The notes under the pieces: model-generated
The model's input: only the letters and a program-made list of their open reading frames with translations
Database searches by the model: none
What the model was told of the DNA's origin: nothing
From: Comamonas sp.
Lineage (GTDB): Bacteria > Pseudomonadota > Gammaproteobacteria > Burkholderiales > Burkholderiaceae_C
Direction: 5' to 3'
DNA: 64,000 nt
NCBI GenBank assembly: GCA_021166775.1
Contig: JAJPEQ010000001.1
Coordinates: 62,001 to 126,000 of the forward strand
Shown: one piece after another, positions 27,934-37,686 of the stretch
Numbering within the stretch: position 1 is the stretch's first letter
Layout of the letters: each line of letters opens with the position of its first letter
Made by a program: the position numbers and the translations under genes

Positions 27934-29271
27934 ATGAGCAAGAAAGTCTTCATCAAAACCTTTGGCTGCCAGATGAACGAGTACGACTCGGGCAAGATGC
28001 TCGACGTGCTCGCCGACGCCCGGGGCTATGAGGCCACGGACGACCCCGAACAGGCCGATCTGGTGCTCTTCAACACCTGCTCGGTGCGCGAGAAGGCACA
28101 GGAAAAGGTGTTCTCCGACCTTGGGCGCGTCAAGCATCTCAAGGAAAAAGGCACCTTGATCGGTGTGGCCGGCTGCGTCGCCAGCCAGGAGGGTGAGGAG
28201 ATCATCAAGCGCGCGCCCTTCGTCGATCTGGTCTTCGGCCCGCAGACGCTGCACCGTCTGCCACAGATGCTGGATGCGCGCCTGAGGGACAACCGTCCGC
28301 AGGTGGACATCAGCTTCCCCGAAATCGAAAAATTCGACCACCTGCCACCCGCGCGCACCGAGGGATGCACGGCCTACGTTTCCATCATGGAAGGCTGCTC
28401 CAAGTACTGCAGCTACTGCGTCGTGCCCTACACCCGCGGCGAAGAGATGAGCCGCCCGTTCGAAGGTGTGCTGGTGGAGATTGCGCAGCTTGCCGATCAG
28501 GGCGTGAAGGAAGTGACGCTGCTGGGCCAGAACGTCAACGCCTACCGTGGCCGCATGGGCGAGAGCGGCGAAATTGCCGACTTCGCGCTGCTGCTCGAAT
28601 ACGTCGCCGAGATTCCGGGCATCGAGCGCATCCGCTACACCACCAGCCACCCCAATGACTTCACGCCCGGCCTGATCGAAGCCTACGCGCGCATCCCCAA
28701 GCTCGTGAGCCACGTGCACCTGCCGGTGCAGCACGGCAGCGACAAGATCCTGATGTACATGAAGCGCGGCTACACCGCCGCCCAATACAAAAAAACCATT
28801 GCCGAACTGCGCGCGGTGCGACCCGACATGGCCATCGGCAGCGACTTCATCATCGGCTTTCCGCGCGAGACCGAGCAAGACCACGCCCAACTGCTCGCGC
28901 TCATCGAAGAGGTGGGCTTTGACAATTCCTTCAGCTTCATCTTCAGCCCGCGTCCGGGCACGCCCGCCGCCAGCCTGCGCGACGAGACGCCGCAGGAGGT
29001 CAAGCAGCGGCGCCTGCTGGAAGTGCAGGCCCTGATCGACCGCCAGATGCACGCCATCAGCGAACAGCGCGTGGGCACCGTGCAGCGCGTCCTCGTCGAA
29101 GGCCCGAGCAAGCGCGATGCGCACGAACTGATGGGCCGCACCGAATGCAACCGCGTGGTGAACTTCGCCGGCGACGCCTCGCTCATCGGCCGCATGATCG
29201 ACGTGCACATCACCGAGGCGCGGCACTTCACGCTGCGCGGCGAGATCGTTGAAGCCACGGCGTCAGCCTGA
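27934..29271 (+). CDS. miaB: tRNA (i6A37) methylthiotransferase MiaB
   Basis: 445 aa. Three domains: UPF0004 with [12 protein letters not shown] and further cysteines ([15 protein letters not shown]) that hold one cluster; a radical SAM domain with [14 protein letters not shown] (CxxxCxxC); and a C-terminal TRAM domain. It adds a methylthio group to i6A at tRNA position 37 using two 4Fe-4S clusters. ATG at 27934. Confidence 0.96.
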   Translation: MSKKVFIKTFGCQMNEYDSGKMLDVLADARGYEATDDPEQADLVLFNTCSVREKAQEKVFSDLGRVKHLKEKGTLIGVAGCVASQEGEEIIKRAPFVDLVFGPQTLHRLPQMLDARLRDNRPQVDISFPEIEKFDHLPPARTEGCTAYVSIMEGCSKYCSYCVVPYTRGEEMSRPFEGVLVEIAQLADQGVKEVTLLGQNVNAYRGRMGESGEIADFALLLEYVAEIPGIERIRYTTSHPNDFTPGLIEAYARIPKLVSHVHLPVQHGSDKILMYMKRGYTAAQYKKTIAELRAVRPDMAIGSDFIIGFPRETEQDHAQLLALIEEVGFDNSFSFIFSPRPGTPAASLRDETPQEVKQRRLLEVQALIDRQMHAISEQRVGTVQRVLVEGPSKRDAHELMGRTECNRVVNFAGDASLIGRMIDVHITEARHFTLRGEIVEATASA

Positions 29272-29280
29272 ACGCCAATC

Positions 29281-30558
29281 CTAAAAACAGGTGTGGATGG
29301 CGCCGCTGACGGCGCCATCGTCCTCCACCACCGCCATCCAGCGCCATTTGTCGAAGGTGGTGCAGGGGTGCGAGATGCCCAGTTCCACGCGGTCGCCGAC
29401 CGCGGGCACCACGTCCGAACCATCGAAGCGCAGATAGGCATGCTGGTCGTTGAGCGCGCTCACGCGCCATGAGGCGGGCGCGGCCTGCACCTGCCGCTCG
29501 CCCGCGCGCGCCCAGCGAACAGGCCGGGGCAGGTCGATGTCGAACGACACATCGCGCCGCCCGGCGTTGAGCAGCGCCAGGCCCGGCTCGGGCACGGACT
29601 GCACCAGCGCCCAGACGGTGAGCGCGGGCTGCAACGTGTCGGCAAGCCCCTCGCGCTCGGTGACGAGCCGCACGAAACGCTGGTAGTTGCCGTGGTCGTG
29701 CGTCAGGTAGCAGCCCGAGCGCAGGATGCCCTGCACCGGGCGCGAGAGCCCCTGCAGCTTCAAGAGCGGCAGCACGAGGTCGAAAACCGCCGAGCCGCCG
29801 GCCGACAACAGGACGTTCGCCTCGCCCGCGGCCCAGAGCACTGCTTCATCGCAATCGCGCGCCAGACGCATGGCGCGCCGCACAAGATCGGTCACGGCCG
29901 CCGCATCGCGCGCGCTGTCACAGGTGGCGACCAGGCCCTCGTAGCATTCGATGCCGCACAAGCGCACGGCGGGGCTGACTGCCAGCGCACGCGCCAGTCG
30001 CAGCGCCTCGTCGTGCGTTCGGCAGCCCGTGCGCTGGCCGGCCACGCCCAGTTCCAGCAGCACGTCAAACCTCCGGTTCGGGGCATTGCGGGCCGTCCAC
30101 GCTTCGATGGCTTGCAATTGATCGCGCGAATCGACGAGAAACCACACGCGCAGATCGGCATGTGCGGCCAGCAGCGCATCCAGCCCCGCGAGGTCGGCCG
30201 CCTGCAGCACCTGATTGGCGATGAGGATGCGCCGCGCGCCCACCGCCACGCCCAGCCGCGCCTGCCAGACGCTGGCGAAGGTCAGGCCCCAAGCCCCGGC
30301 GGCGAGCTGCATCGCCAGCAGCTCGGGCGACATCGTCGTCTTGCCGTGCGGCGCGAGCCAGACGCCGCGCTCGCCCACGTAGCGCTGCATCCACGCCAGG
30401 TTGTGCTCGAGCGCGCCGCGCCTGAGCACGGCGAGCGGCAGCGGCAGATCGCCCGCCAGCACATTCCAGCCCCGCGCGCTGATCTCGCTGACGAGGCAGG
30501 GCGCCGCCGTGAGCGGATAGCCCTTGAGCGACGCCTCCAGCCGGACATCATCGATCAT
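29281..30558 (-). CDS. D-serine dehydratase-like / D-threonine aldolase-like PLP enzyme (amino acid deaminase)
   Basis: 425 aa. Fold-type III alanine-racemase-like barrel: the PLP lysine is Lys73 in PHGKTTMSPEL. The C-terminal D-ser_dehydrat domain carries HPCTTFDKW near 405, whose His and Cys bind the metal needed in DSD1-like enzymes. Expected to act on D-amino acids (D-serine deamination or D-threonine cleavage). Single gene, convergent with miaB. Confidence 0.75.
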   Translation of the reverse strand: MIDDVRLEASLKGYPLTAAPCLVSEISARGWNVLAGDLPLPLAVLRRGALEHNLAWMQRYVGERGVWLAPHGKTTMSPELLAMQLAAGAWGLTFASVWQARLGVAVGARRILIANQVLQAADLAGLDALLAAHADLRVWFLVDSRDQLQAIEAWTARNAPNRRFDVLLELGVAGQRTGCRTHDEALRLARALAVSPAVRLCGIECYEGLVATCDSARDAAAVTDLVRRAMRLARDCDEAVLWAAGEANVLLSAGGSAVFDLVLPLLKLQGLSRPVQGILRSGCYLTHDHGNYQRFVRLVTEREGLADTLQPALTVWALVQSVPEPGLALLNAGRRDVSFDIDLPRPVRWARAGERQVQAAPASWRVSALNDQHAYLRFDGSDVVPAVGDRVELGISHPCTTFDKWRWMAVVEDDGAVSGAIHTCF

Positions 30559-30565
30559 GATCAGC

Positions 30566-30606
30566 CTTTCAATTCAATAGCTGTCAGCGCCCGTGCAGCA
30601 AGCGTT
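30566..30606 (+). repeat. Intergenic AATAGCTG-type repeat, copy 4
   Basis: TTCAATTCAATAGCTGTCAGCGCCC followed by AGCAAGCGTTTGAAG. Immediately abuts a palindromic repeat of the second family, so two unrelated repeat types are side by side here. Confidence 0.55.
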
Positions 30607-30786
30607 TGAAGCCTCAAGGCGACGCTCAATAAATCCCCGCGATGTGGCGCGCCCTGGATTGGGATGGGCTGCGAGACGCAAGGCGCAGACATAGTCATAG
30701 CTATGGCGAGCATTTGCAACGCGGCAGACCGCCCAAGCCGAGGACGCGACGCGCGCGATGGACTTGTTCAGCGTCGCCTCAAACAT
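30607..30786. repeat. Palindromic intergenic repeat, copy 3 (about 180 bp)
   Basis: Left arm CTCAAGGCGACGCTCAATAA and right arm GGACTTGTTCAGCGTCGCCT are imperfect inverted repeats. The centre contains ATAGTCATAGCTATGGCGAG and GCAGACCGCCC, both also found in the 60.5-kb copy. It ends exactly at the ffh stop. Confidence 0.6.
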
Positions 30787-32160
30787 TCAGAAAGGCATGC
30801 CGGGCATGCCCTTCATCCCCTTCATGCCGCCGAACTTTTTCATCATCTTCATGAGGCCGCCGCCCTTCATCTTCTTCATCATGGTACGCATCTGGTCGAA
30901 CTCGCCCAGCAGGCGATTGACCTCATGCACCTGTACCCCGGCGCCGGCGGCAATGCGCTTCTTGCGCGTGGCCTTGATGATGTCGGGCCTGCGCCGCTCG
31001 GCAGGCGTCATGCTGCAGATGATGCCTTCCTTGCGGCGGATGTCGCGCTCGGCCTTGTCCATGTCCATCTCGCCCGCCTTGGCAGCGAGCTGCGTCGGGA
31101 GCTTGTCCATGAGGCTGGAAATCCCCCCCATCTGCTTCATCTGCTGCAGCTGTCCGAGGAAGTCGTTGAGGTCGAACCCGTCGCCGCTCTTGACCTTGGC
31201 CGCGAGCTTCTGCGCCGCCTCCATGTCCACGCCCTGCGCCACCTGCTCGACCAGTGCGACGATGTCGCCCATGCCCAGGATGCGCCCGGCGTGGCGCTCG
31301 GCATCGAAGACTTCGAGGCCGTCGATCTTCTCGGACACCCCGGCGAACTTGATTGGCGCGCCGGTAACCTGACGCACCGACAGCGCCGCGCCGCCGCGGG
31401 AGTCGCCGTCGAGCTTGGTGAGCACGATGCCGGTGAGCGGCAGCGCCTCCTTGAATGCCTTCGCGGTGTTGATCGCGTCCTGGCCCTGCATGGCATCGAC
31501 GACGAACAGCGTCTCCACGGGCTTGAGCACCGCGTGCAGCTCCTTGATCTCGGCCATCAGCACCTCGTCGATCGCGAGGCGTCCGGCGGTATCGACCAGC
31601 AGCACGTCGAAGAAATGCTTTTTCGCGTAGTCCAGCGCCGCCAGCGCGATCTCGCGCGGCTTCTGTTCGGGGCTGGAGGGGAACCACTCGGCGCCCGCCT
31701 GCGCGGTCACGGTCTTGAGCTGCTCGATGGCCGCGGGCCGGTAGACGTCGCCCGAGACCGTGAGCACCTTCTTCTTGCGCTTGTCGATCAGGTGCTTGGC
31801 CAGCTTGGCCGTCGTCGTCGTCTTGCCCGCGCCCTGCAGGCCGGCCATCAGGATCACGGCGGGCGGCTGCGCGGCGAGGTTGATGTCGGCCACGCCGCCT
31901 CCCATGGTCGCCGCCAGCTCCTTGTTGACGATGCCCACCAGCGCCTGGCCGGGCTTGAGGCTGCCCAGCACCTCCTGGCCCAGGGCCTTGTCCTTCACGC
32001 GCGCGATGAAGTCGCGGACCACGGGCAGCGCCACGTCGGCCTCGAGCAGCGCCATGCGCACCTCGCGCAGCATGTCCTGCACGTTCGATTCCGTGATGCG
32101 CGCCTGCCCGCGCATCTGTTTGACCAGGCGCGAAAGCTTGTCGGTGAGTGCGGAAGCCAT
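30787..32160 (-). CDS. ffh: Signal recognition particle protein Ffh
   Basis: 457 aa from the ATG at 32160 (MASALTDKLSRLVKQM); an upstream in-frame start is in non-conserved sequence. N domain, then the G domain with GLQGAGKTTTTAKLAKHL near 105, DTAGRLAIDE and TKLDGDSRGG, and a methionine-rich M domain whose tail runs MKKMKGGGLMKMMKKFGG. It binds 4.5S RNA and signal sequences and docks with FtsY for co-translational membrane insertion. Confidence 0.96.
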   Translation of the reverse strand: MASALTDKLSRLVKQMRGQARITESNVQDMLREVRMALLEADVALPVVRDFIARVKDKALGQEVLGSLKPGQALVGIVNKELAATMGGGVADINLAAQPPAVILMAGLQGAGKTTTTAKLAKHLIDKRKKKVLTVSGDVYRPAAIEQLKTVTAQAGAEWFPSSPEQKPREIALAALDYAKKHFFDVLLVDTAGRLAIDEVLMAEIKELHAVLKPVETLFVVDAMQGQDAINTAKAFKEALPLTGIVLTKLDGDSRGGAALSVRQVTGAPIKFAGVSEKIDGLEVFDAERHAGRILGMGDIVALVEQVAQGVDMEAAQKLAAKVKSGDGFDLNDFLGQLQQMKQMGGISSLMDKLPTQLAAKAGEMDMDKAERDIRRKEGIICSMTPAERRRPDIIKATRKKRIAAGAGVQVHEVNRLLGEFDQMRTMMKKMKGGGLMKMMKKFGGMKGMKGMPGMPF

Positions 32161-32265
32161 GGGGGAAACTGCTCCTGCGGGGCAATGGCGCCCCGGTGAG
32201 GGCCCGGCGGACAAGAAGAACCGCCGCAGGCCCGGGACAACGGCGTTGCCCTAAACTGTGGGGTC

Positions 32266-33072
32266 ATGATTCTACCGACCGCATCTTCGCCGGGATGGCT
32301 GCTGGCAGGCGCGGCGGCGCTCGCCTACATGGTGCCGGTCCTCATGGGGCCGCGCGCGTCCGGGCGCGGCCAGCGCCTGGCCATGACGCCCGGCTGGCTG
32401 CTGCACGCGGCGGCGCTGGCCGCAGGCTTGCTCGGCGCCAGCCCGCACTTCGGTTTCGCCCCGGCGCTGTCCATGACGCTGTGGCTGGTGCTGGCCACCT
32501 ATGCCGTGGAGCACCAGCTGCTGCCGCAGATGCAGTCGCGCGGCGCAGTCATCGTCATGGCGGTGCTGGCCGCGCTCGTGGTTCTGGCCGCCGCGGCGTT
32601 TCCCGGACTGCCGCTGGAAGAGCGCTCCTCGCCCTGGCTGGCGCTGCACCTGACGCTGGGCATCGCCAGCTACGGCCTGTTCACCGCGGCCGTGGTGCAC
32701 GCCTGGCTCATGGGGCGGGCGGAGCAGCGCATCCGCCAGGCCGCCGAACTGCAGGGACGCCTGCCGCTGCTCGCGCTCGAGCGCCTGACGTTTCGCTTCA
32801 TCACCGCCGGCTTCATCCTGCTCACGGCCACGCTGGCCGAAGGCTGGCTGTTTGGCGAACAGCTCTATGGTCACGCGCCCAGGTGGGACCATAAAAACGT
32901 GTTTTCCGTGCTCGCCTGGGCGACCATCGCCGTCCTCCTGATCGGCCGCAGCCGCTTTGGCTGGCGCGGGCGCAAGGCCGTGCGCGTGCTCTACGTGGGC
33001 GCGGCGCTGCTGCTGCTGGCCTATGTCGGCTCGCGCTTCGTGCTTGAAGTCGTCCTGGGGCGTGCGGCATGA
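32266..33072 (+). CDS. YpjD/CcsA-like cytochrome c assembly-family membrane protein
   Basis: 268 aa, about eight membrane segments. The region WLALHLTLGIASYGLFTAAV and the tract near WDHKNVFSVLAWATI carry the histidines and tryptophans expected of the CcsA/HemX-type domain. The divergent arrangement with ffh is also seen for E. coli ypjD, which supports the assignment. Membrane protein of unclear role. A 4-bp overlap (ATGA) couples it to the next gene. Confidence 0.85.
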   Translation: MILPTASSPGWLLAGAAALAYMVPVLMGPRASGRGQRLAMTPGWLLHAAALAAGLLGASPHFGFAPALSMTLWLVLATYAVEHQLLPQMQSRGAVIVMAVLAALVVLAAAAFPGLPLEERSSPWLALHLTLGIASYGLFTAAVVHAWLMGRAEQRIRQAAELQGRLPLLALERLTFRFITAGFILLTATLAEGWLFGEQLYGHAPRWDHKNVFSVLAWATIAVLLIGRSRFGWRGRKAVRVLYVGAALLLLAYVGSRFVLEVVLGRAA

Positions 33073-33296
33073 GCAAATACCTGCTGATCCTGGCCATCAT
33101 CGCCGTGATCTACGCCGCCGCGCGCGGACAGCGCAAGACACCCACACGAACCGCGCGAGGCAAACCCGCCACCCGTCCGCCCCAGAACATGGTGGCTTGC
33201 GCGCGCTGCGGCGTGCACTTGCCCGAAAGCGATGCGCTGCGCGAAGGCAAGCACCATTACTGCTGCGCGGCGCATCGCGATCAGGGCCCGGCTTGA
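33069..33296 (+). CDS. Small zinc-ribbon-like membrane protein (PP0621 family)
   Basis: 75 aa. One N-terminal membrane segment (YLLILAIIAVIYAAA), a basic linker, then a C-terminal MVACARCGVHLPESDA...HHYCCAAH with a CxxC...CC/H set likely to bind zinc. This matches the short PP0621-like proteins next to pilS in proteobacteria. Function unknown. Its stop overlaps the TTG start of pilS. Confidence 0.8.
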   Translation: MSKYLLILAIIAVIYAAARGQRKTPTRTARGKPATRPPQNMVACARCGVHLPESDALREGKHHYCCAAHRDQGPA

Positions 33297-34987
33297 ACAG
33301 CGCGCCACACCTGCCTCCGTCCAACCAGCACGCCGCGCGACTGTGGCGCGGCTTCCTCTCCGCGCGCGTCCTGGTGGCGGTGGTTCTGCTGGGGCTGCAC
33401 CTGGCTGGCCTCGCACTGGGGCAACCCATCACGGTCGCTGTGCTGGCCACCTCGGGCGCGTATCTGGCCGCGGCCGTCGCCCTGCGCTGGCTGCCGCGAC
33501 AAACAGAGCGCCTGCAACGCAGCGGCTGGCACTGGCGCGCCTCCATCGGCATCGACCTGCTGGCCTTCACGGGCCTGCAGCTGCTGCAACCGCAGGATTC
33601 GATGAGCTACACACCGCTGTACGGCTTCTCGGTACTGATGGCGGGTGTGCTCGGGAGCCGCATGGTGGCCTTCGGCACGGCTGCCGCGGCCACGCTGGCG
33701 ATGCTGCTGCTGGCCTGGTGGGGCGGACTGCGCGCAGGGTCCGACGCCACCGGCCCCTACCTTGGCGCGGCGCTGACGGGAACGGCCTATTTCATCGTCG
33801 CCTGGCTGGCCCACGAACTGGCCACGCGCCTGCTGCGCGAGCAGCAGCACGCCGAGCAAAGCCGCATCGCCGCGCACACCCAGGAGGCGATCAGCCACAT
33901 GGTGATGGAGCACGTGAGCGATGGCGTGCTGGTGCTGGACCGGCGCGGGCAGGTTCGCCTGGCCAACCCCGTCGCGCAAACCCTGATCGGGCGCGGGCCC
34001 GAGGCCACGGTTCCCTTCGCATTCACGCCCGATGCCCGCTGGCAGCCGCTGCTGCAACTGGCGCATCAGACGTTTTCCGAGGCGCAGGCGCAGGCGGCGG
34101 ACGTCACCATCCTGCACGAAGGGCAAAGCCCCATGGGCCTGCGCGTGCGCACCTGGCTCACGACACCGAGCCACCGTGCGCTGCGCGACGAGCATGAGTT
34201 GCTGTGCGTGATGTTCCTGCAGGATCTGAGGGAGATGGAAGCGCGCCTGCGCATGGAAAAAATGGCCGCCATGGGGCGCATGTCCGCCGCCGTGGCGCAC
34301 GAGATCCGCAATCCGCTTGCGGCCATCGCACAGGCCAATCAACTCCTGTCGGAAGAGCTGCACGAGCCGACGCAACGGCGCCTGTCGGAGATGGTGCGCC
34401 AGAATGCGGAACGGTTGGCGCACATCACGGAAGACGTGCTCGATATTGCCCGGGTGCAACACCAGATGAGCCACGCGGGCTCCTCGGTCTTCGCGCTCGA
34501 TGACGCCGTGGGACGCATCGCCGGCGACTGGCAGACGGCGCACCCCGAGCGCACGATCAAGCTCAATTTCTTCGCCCGGCAGACCCAGGTTGCCTTCGAC
34601 ATGGAACATCTGCGCCGCGTGCTCGTGAATCTGCTGGACAACGCACGGCGCTACGCGAGCCACGAAGCGGATGCATTGCAGATCCACACACAGGGAACCA
34701 TGGGCCGACCGGCGCTGGTCCAGATCTGGAGCGACGGGGCGCCGCTGGACAAATCGGTGCAGCAGCACCTGTTCGAGCCCTTCTTCTCCTCCGAAAGCCG
34801 CTCCAGCGGCCTGGGCCTGTACATCTGCCGCGAACTGTGCCAGCGCCACGGCGCCACGCTGCACTATTCACGGCGCGCGCTGGATCTGCCGCGCGGCCGC
34901 GTCGAGGGCAATGCCTTCACCGTCACTTTCCGCCCATCGAGCAGGCCGCCGGACGCTGCCTCGCTGCTGGATACCATCGTGGTCTGA
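33293..34987 (+). CDS. pilS: Type IV pilus sensor histidine kinase PilS
   Basis: 564 aa from a TTG at 33293 that overlaps the upstream stop (TTGA); no ATG is closer. Six hydrophobic segments in about the first 170 residues, a PAS domain (about 205-300), HisKA with MSAAVAHEIRNPLAAIAQANQLL, and an ATPase domain with VNLLDNARRYA and SSGLGLYICREL. It controls pilA transcription through PilR and sigma-54. The TTG start may lower its level. Confidence 0.9.
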   Translation: MNSAPHLPPSNQHAARLWRGFLSARVLVAVVLLGLHLAGLALGQPITVAVLATSGAYLAAAVALRWLPRQTERLQRSGWHWRASIGIDLLAFTGLQLLQPQDSMSYTPLYGFSVLMAGVLGSRMVAFGTAAAATLAMLLLAWWGGLRAGSDATGPYLGAALTGTAYFIVAWLAHELATRLLREQQHAEQSRIAAHTQEAISHMVMEHVSDGVLVLDRRGQVRLANPVAQTLIGRGPEATVPFAFTPDARWQPLLQLAHQTFSEAQAQAADVTILHEGQSPMGLRVRTWLTTPSHRALRDEHELLCVMFLQDLREMEARLRMEKMAAMGRMSAAVAHEIRNPLAAIAQANQLLSEELHEPTQRRLSEMVRQNAERLAHITEDVLDIARVQHQMSHAGSSVFALDDAVGRIAGDWQTAHPERTIKLNFFARQTQVAFDMEHLRRVLVNLLDNARRYASHEADALQIHTQGTMGRPALVQIWSDGAPLDKSVQQHLFEPFFSSESRSSGLGLYICRELCQRHGATLHYSRRALDLPRGRVEGNAFTVTFRPSSRPPDAASLLDTIVV

Positions 34988-35176
34988 GAAGAGCGTGTTC
35001 AAGGCCTTTTCATGGCGCCCGCAAGGCAGCAGAAAGCCGCAATCGAGGCGCGCGCCGCAGGCCATGCTGGCGGCCTGGGCAAGGTGCGCAACGACGAGTG
35101 CGGCTTGCGGTAGACGTCTTGCATCCACTGCCTTTGCGGGGCAACGGGTACCATGAAAAGGTCTTGAACACGCTCT
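34988..35176. repeat. Palindromic intergenic repeat, copy 4 (about 185 bp)
   Basis: Outer arms GAGCGTGTTCAAGGCC with TTTTCATGG on the left, and CCATGAAAAG with GTCTTGAACACGCTC on the right, form 25-bp inverted repeats with one mismatch. It occupies the whole pilS-pilR gap, so pilR translation starts four bases after the right arm. Confidence 0.7.
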
Positions 35177-35179
35177 ACC

Positions 35180-36640
35180 ATGAACGCCCATGCCCAAACC
35201 CGCGTGCTCGTCGTCGACGACGAGCCCGACCTGCGCACCCTGTGCGAACTCACGCTGCTGCGCGAAGGCTACCGCGTGCAGACCGCGGGAAACCTGAGTG
35301 AAGCACGGACCCAATTGGCGAAGGACGGCTTTGACGTCGTGATCACCGACATGCGTCTGCCCGACGGTCTCGGGCTGGAGCTGTTGGGCATGCTGCATGA
35401 AGGACAACGCAGCGAACGCTGCATCGTCATGACGGCCTACGGCTCGGCGGAAAATGCGGTGGAGGCGCTGCGCGCCGGTGCCTTCGACTATCTGACCAAA
35501 CCGGTGGACCTCAAACAGTTTCGCAGCGTCGTGGCCTCGGCGGCGCAACAGGCGCCCGGGGCATCGCTGCTGCAACTCACGCAGCGCAAGCCGCAGGACG
35601 AGGCCGCCGCGCAGGACCCGGCGGCGCTGGCGCAACTGGTGGGCGTCTCGAGTGCCATGCGCGAACTCAAGGCCAGCATCGTCAAGGTGGCGCGCAGCAT
35701 GGCGCCCGTGCTGGTGCGCGGCGAATCCGGCACGGGCAAGGAGCTCGTGGCACGCGCGCTGCACGCCAGCAGCCCGCGCGCGGGTGGCCCACTCATCGCC
35801 GTCAACTGCGGCGCCATTCCGGAAGCCCTGCTCGAGGCCGAGTTCTTCGGCGCCCGCAAGGGCTCCTACACCGGCTCCATGCAGGATCGCCCTGGCTACT
35901 TTCAGGCGGCGCGCGGCGGCACGCTGTTCCTCGACGAAATCGGCGAGCTGCCCCTGTCGATGCAGCCCAAGCTACTGCGCGCCATCCAGGAGCGCACCGT
36001 CCGTCCCATCGGCGCCACTCAGGAAGAACCCGTCGACGTTCGCATCGTGAGCGCGACCCACCGTGATCTCGCGGCCGACGTGCACAGCGGGCGTTTTCGC
36101 CAGGACCTGTACTACCGGCTCAATGTCATCGAGCTCTTCATCGCCCCGCTGCGCGAGCGCCTGGACGACCTGCCCGTGCTCTGCGACGCACTGCTCGAGC
36201 GCCTGGCGCGTGAATCGGGCATCAGCGCCCCGGTGCTGGATGCCCAGGCCCTGAGGCATCTGGCGCAGTACCCCCTCGCCGGCAACGTGCGCGAGCTGGA
36301 AAACCTGCTGCATCGGGCGCTCGCGCTGACCGATGGAGGGCCGCTGCAAATTCCGGCGTTCACCCCTGGGGCCCAGGCAAGCGCGGCGTCGCTCGCTGCT
36401 CCCCGGCCCGCCGCCGTCGCAGAACCGTCGGCCCCCTCCATGGGCGTGGCGCACCCGTTGCTGGCCTGGCTGGATGCCCGTGAACGCGAAATCCTCGTGC
36501 GCACGCTCGGTGAATGCGGGCACGATGTGGCATCGGTGGCGCAGCGCCTGGGCCTGAGCGCGAGGCAGTTGCATTACCGCCTCAAGCGCCTCGGACTCAC
36601 CGATGCAGACCACGCGCCAGAAGATGAAGCGCAAGGCTGA
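35180..36640 (+). CDS. pilR: Sigma-54-dependent response regulator PilR
   Basis: 486 aa. Receiver domain with VVDDEP and the phospho-acceptor aspartate in VVITDMRLPDG, AAA+ domain with GESGTGKELVARALH (Walker A) and GTLFLDEIGELP (Walker B), and a C-terminal Fis-type helix-turn-helix (RLGLSARQLHYRLKRLGL). The sigma-54 contact loop reads GARKGSYTGS in place of the usual GAFTGA; tyrosine replacing phenylalanine occurs in some members. Activates type IV pilin transcription. Confidence 0.93.
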   Translation: MNAHAQTRVLVVDDEPDLRTLCELTLLREGYRVQTAGNLSEARTQLAKDGFDVVITDMRLPDGLGLELLGMLHEGQRSERCIVMTAYGSAENAVEALRAGAFDYLTKPVDLKQFRSVVASAAQQAPGASLLQLTQRKPQDEAAAQDPAALAQLVGVSSAMRELKASIVKVARSMAPVLVRGESGTGKELVARALHASSPRAGGPLIAVNCGAIPEALLEAEFFGARKGSYTGSMQDRPGYFQAARGGTLFLDEIGELPLSMQPKLLRAIQERTVRPIGATQEEPVDVRIVSATHRDLAADVHSGRFRQDLYYRLNVIELFIAPLRERLDDLPVLCDALLERLARESGISAPVLDAQALRHLAQYPLAGNVRELENLLHRALALTDGGPLQIPAFTPGAQASAASLAAPRPAAVAEPSAPSMGVAHPLLAWLDAREREILVRTLGECGHDVASVAQRLGLSARQLHYRLKRLGLTDADHAPEDEAQG

Positions 36641-37220
36641 AGAGACTGAGTGGCGCGGCGGCTGGCTGCGCTGGGCCCGCGCCTGCCCGTCGCCCAACTG
36701 CGAGGCGCGCCCCGCGCTTGCATGCATCGACTTGATCGTCGTGCATTCCATCAGCCTGCCACCCGGGGAATATGGCGGCGATGCGATCGCGGCTCTGTTT
36801 CTCAATCAGCTCGACTGGGATGCGCATCCCTACTACGCGCAGATCCGCGGACTGCGCGTCTCCAGCCACTTCTTCATCACCCGCGCGGGCAAGGCCTGGC
36901 AGTTCGTCGACATCCATCAGCGCGCCTGGCATGCCGGCGTCTCCAGCTACCGTGGCCGCGCGCAGTGCAACGATGATTCGATCGGCATCGAGCTCGAAGG
37001 GCTGGAAGGCCTGCCGTTTGAAGCGGCGCAATACGCCACGCTCGAGCGCCTGTGCGATGCGCTGCGCCGCGCCTTGCCCATCCGCTATGTCGCCGGGCAC
37101 GAGCACATCGCCCCCGGCCGCAAGGCAGACCCCGGCGCAGCCTTCGACTGGTCGCGCCTGTCTGACCACCTCGCAGGCTCGGGCCTCATGCTTCCGCCGC
37201 TCACACAGCACACACGCTGA
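36603..37220 (+). CDS. ampD: 1,6-anhydro-N-acetylmuramyl-L-alanine amidase AmpD
   Basis: 205 aa. Zinc amidase (amidase_2): first histidine in LIVVHSISLPPGEYGG, then WHAGVSSYRGR, then HEHIAPGRKADPGAAFDW, supplying the His and Asp ligands. It cleaves the peptide from anhydromuropeptides during cell-wall recycling in the cytoplasm; loss often raises AmpC beta-lactamase. It overlaps the end of pilR by 38 bp; an ATG at 36624 would reduce this. Confidence 0.93.
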   Translation: MQTTRQKMKRKAEETEWRGGWLRWARACPSPNCEARPALACIDLIVVHSISLPPGEYGGDAIAALFLNQLDWDAHPYYAQIRGLRVSSHFFITRAGKAWQFVDIHQRAWHAGVSSYRGRAQCNDDSIGIELEGLEGLPFEAAQYATLERLCDALRRALPIRYVAGHEHIAPGRKADPGAAFDWSRLSDHLAGSGLMLPPLTQHTR

Positions 37221-37686
37221 AGCCGGTCAAGTCAGGCACGAAGGCCTACCTTCATGCGCGGCCCGTGCGTTCATCGCCCGCATGCAGGCGCTCCTGCGCA
37301 TGCAAACCGCTGTATCCAAGCAACAAAAGACGGTACTGCCGTCGTGTGCTGCTTTTCATTCTGCAGCACTGCTCTCATAATCCGAGCTAGACAAGCCCAT
37401 GCACTATCGGATCGCTTCAATGCACCACACGCTCACGCTCACCCGGTGGTGCTGTGCTCCCTTCTCGGTCAGGAAAAGGGATCCGGTTTGACGCCTCACG
37501 CCATGGCCACATCACACCCAACGCCAACGGATTTCAAGACGCCCTCCGCACCCGCCATGCACGCGCATGGACGGCACGGGGGGCGTTCCCTTATTCGGGG
37601 CAGGAGGCCGCACGCCTCGTTGCCACGGATCGCTGCATGCGTCATGCAAGCAGGCAGTGTTCTTTGCTAATCGACTCAAGGAGAAC
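37221..37686. other. 466-bp gene-free region before the H1-like gene
   Basis: No coding region. It contains a hairpin GACGGTACTGCCGTC (about 37329-37343) overlapping a second one, GTGCTGC...GCAGCAC (about 37342-37366), which may terminate ampD transcription. The rest probably carries the promoter of the histone-like gene, but no good -10/-35 pair was identified. Confidence 0.4.
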
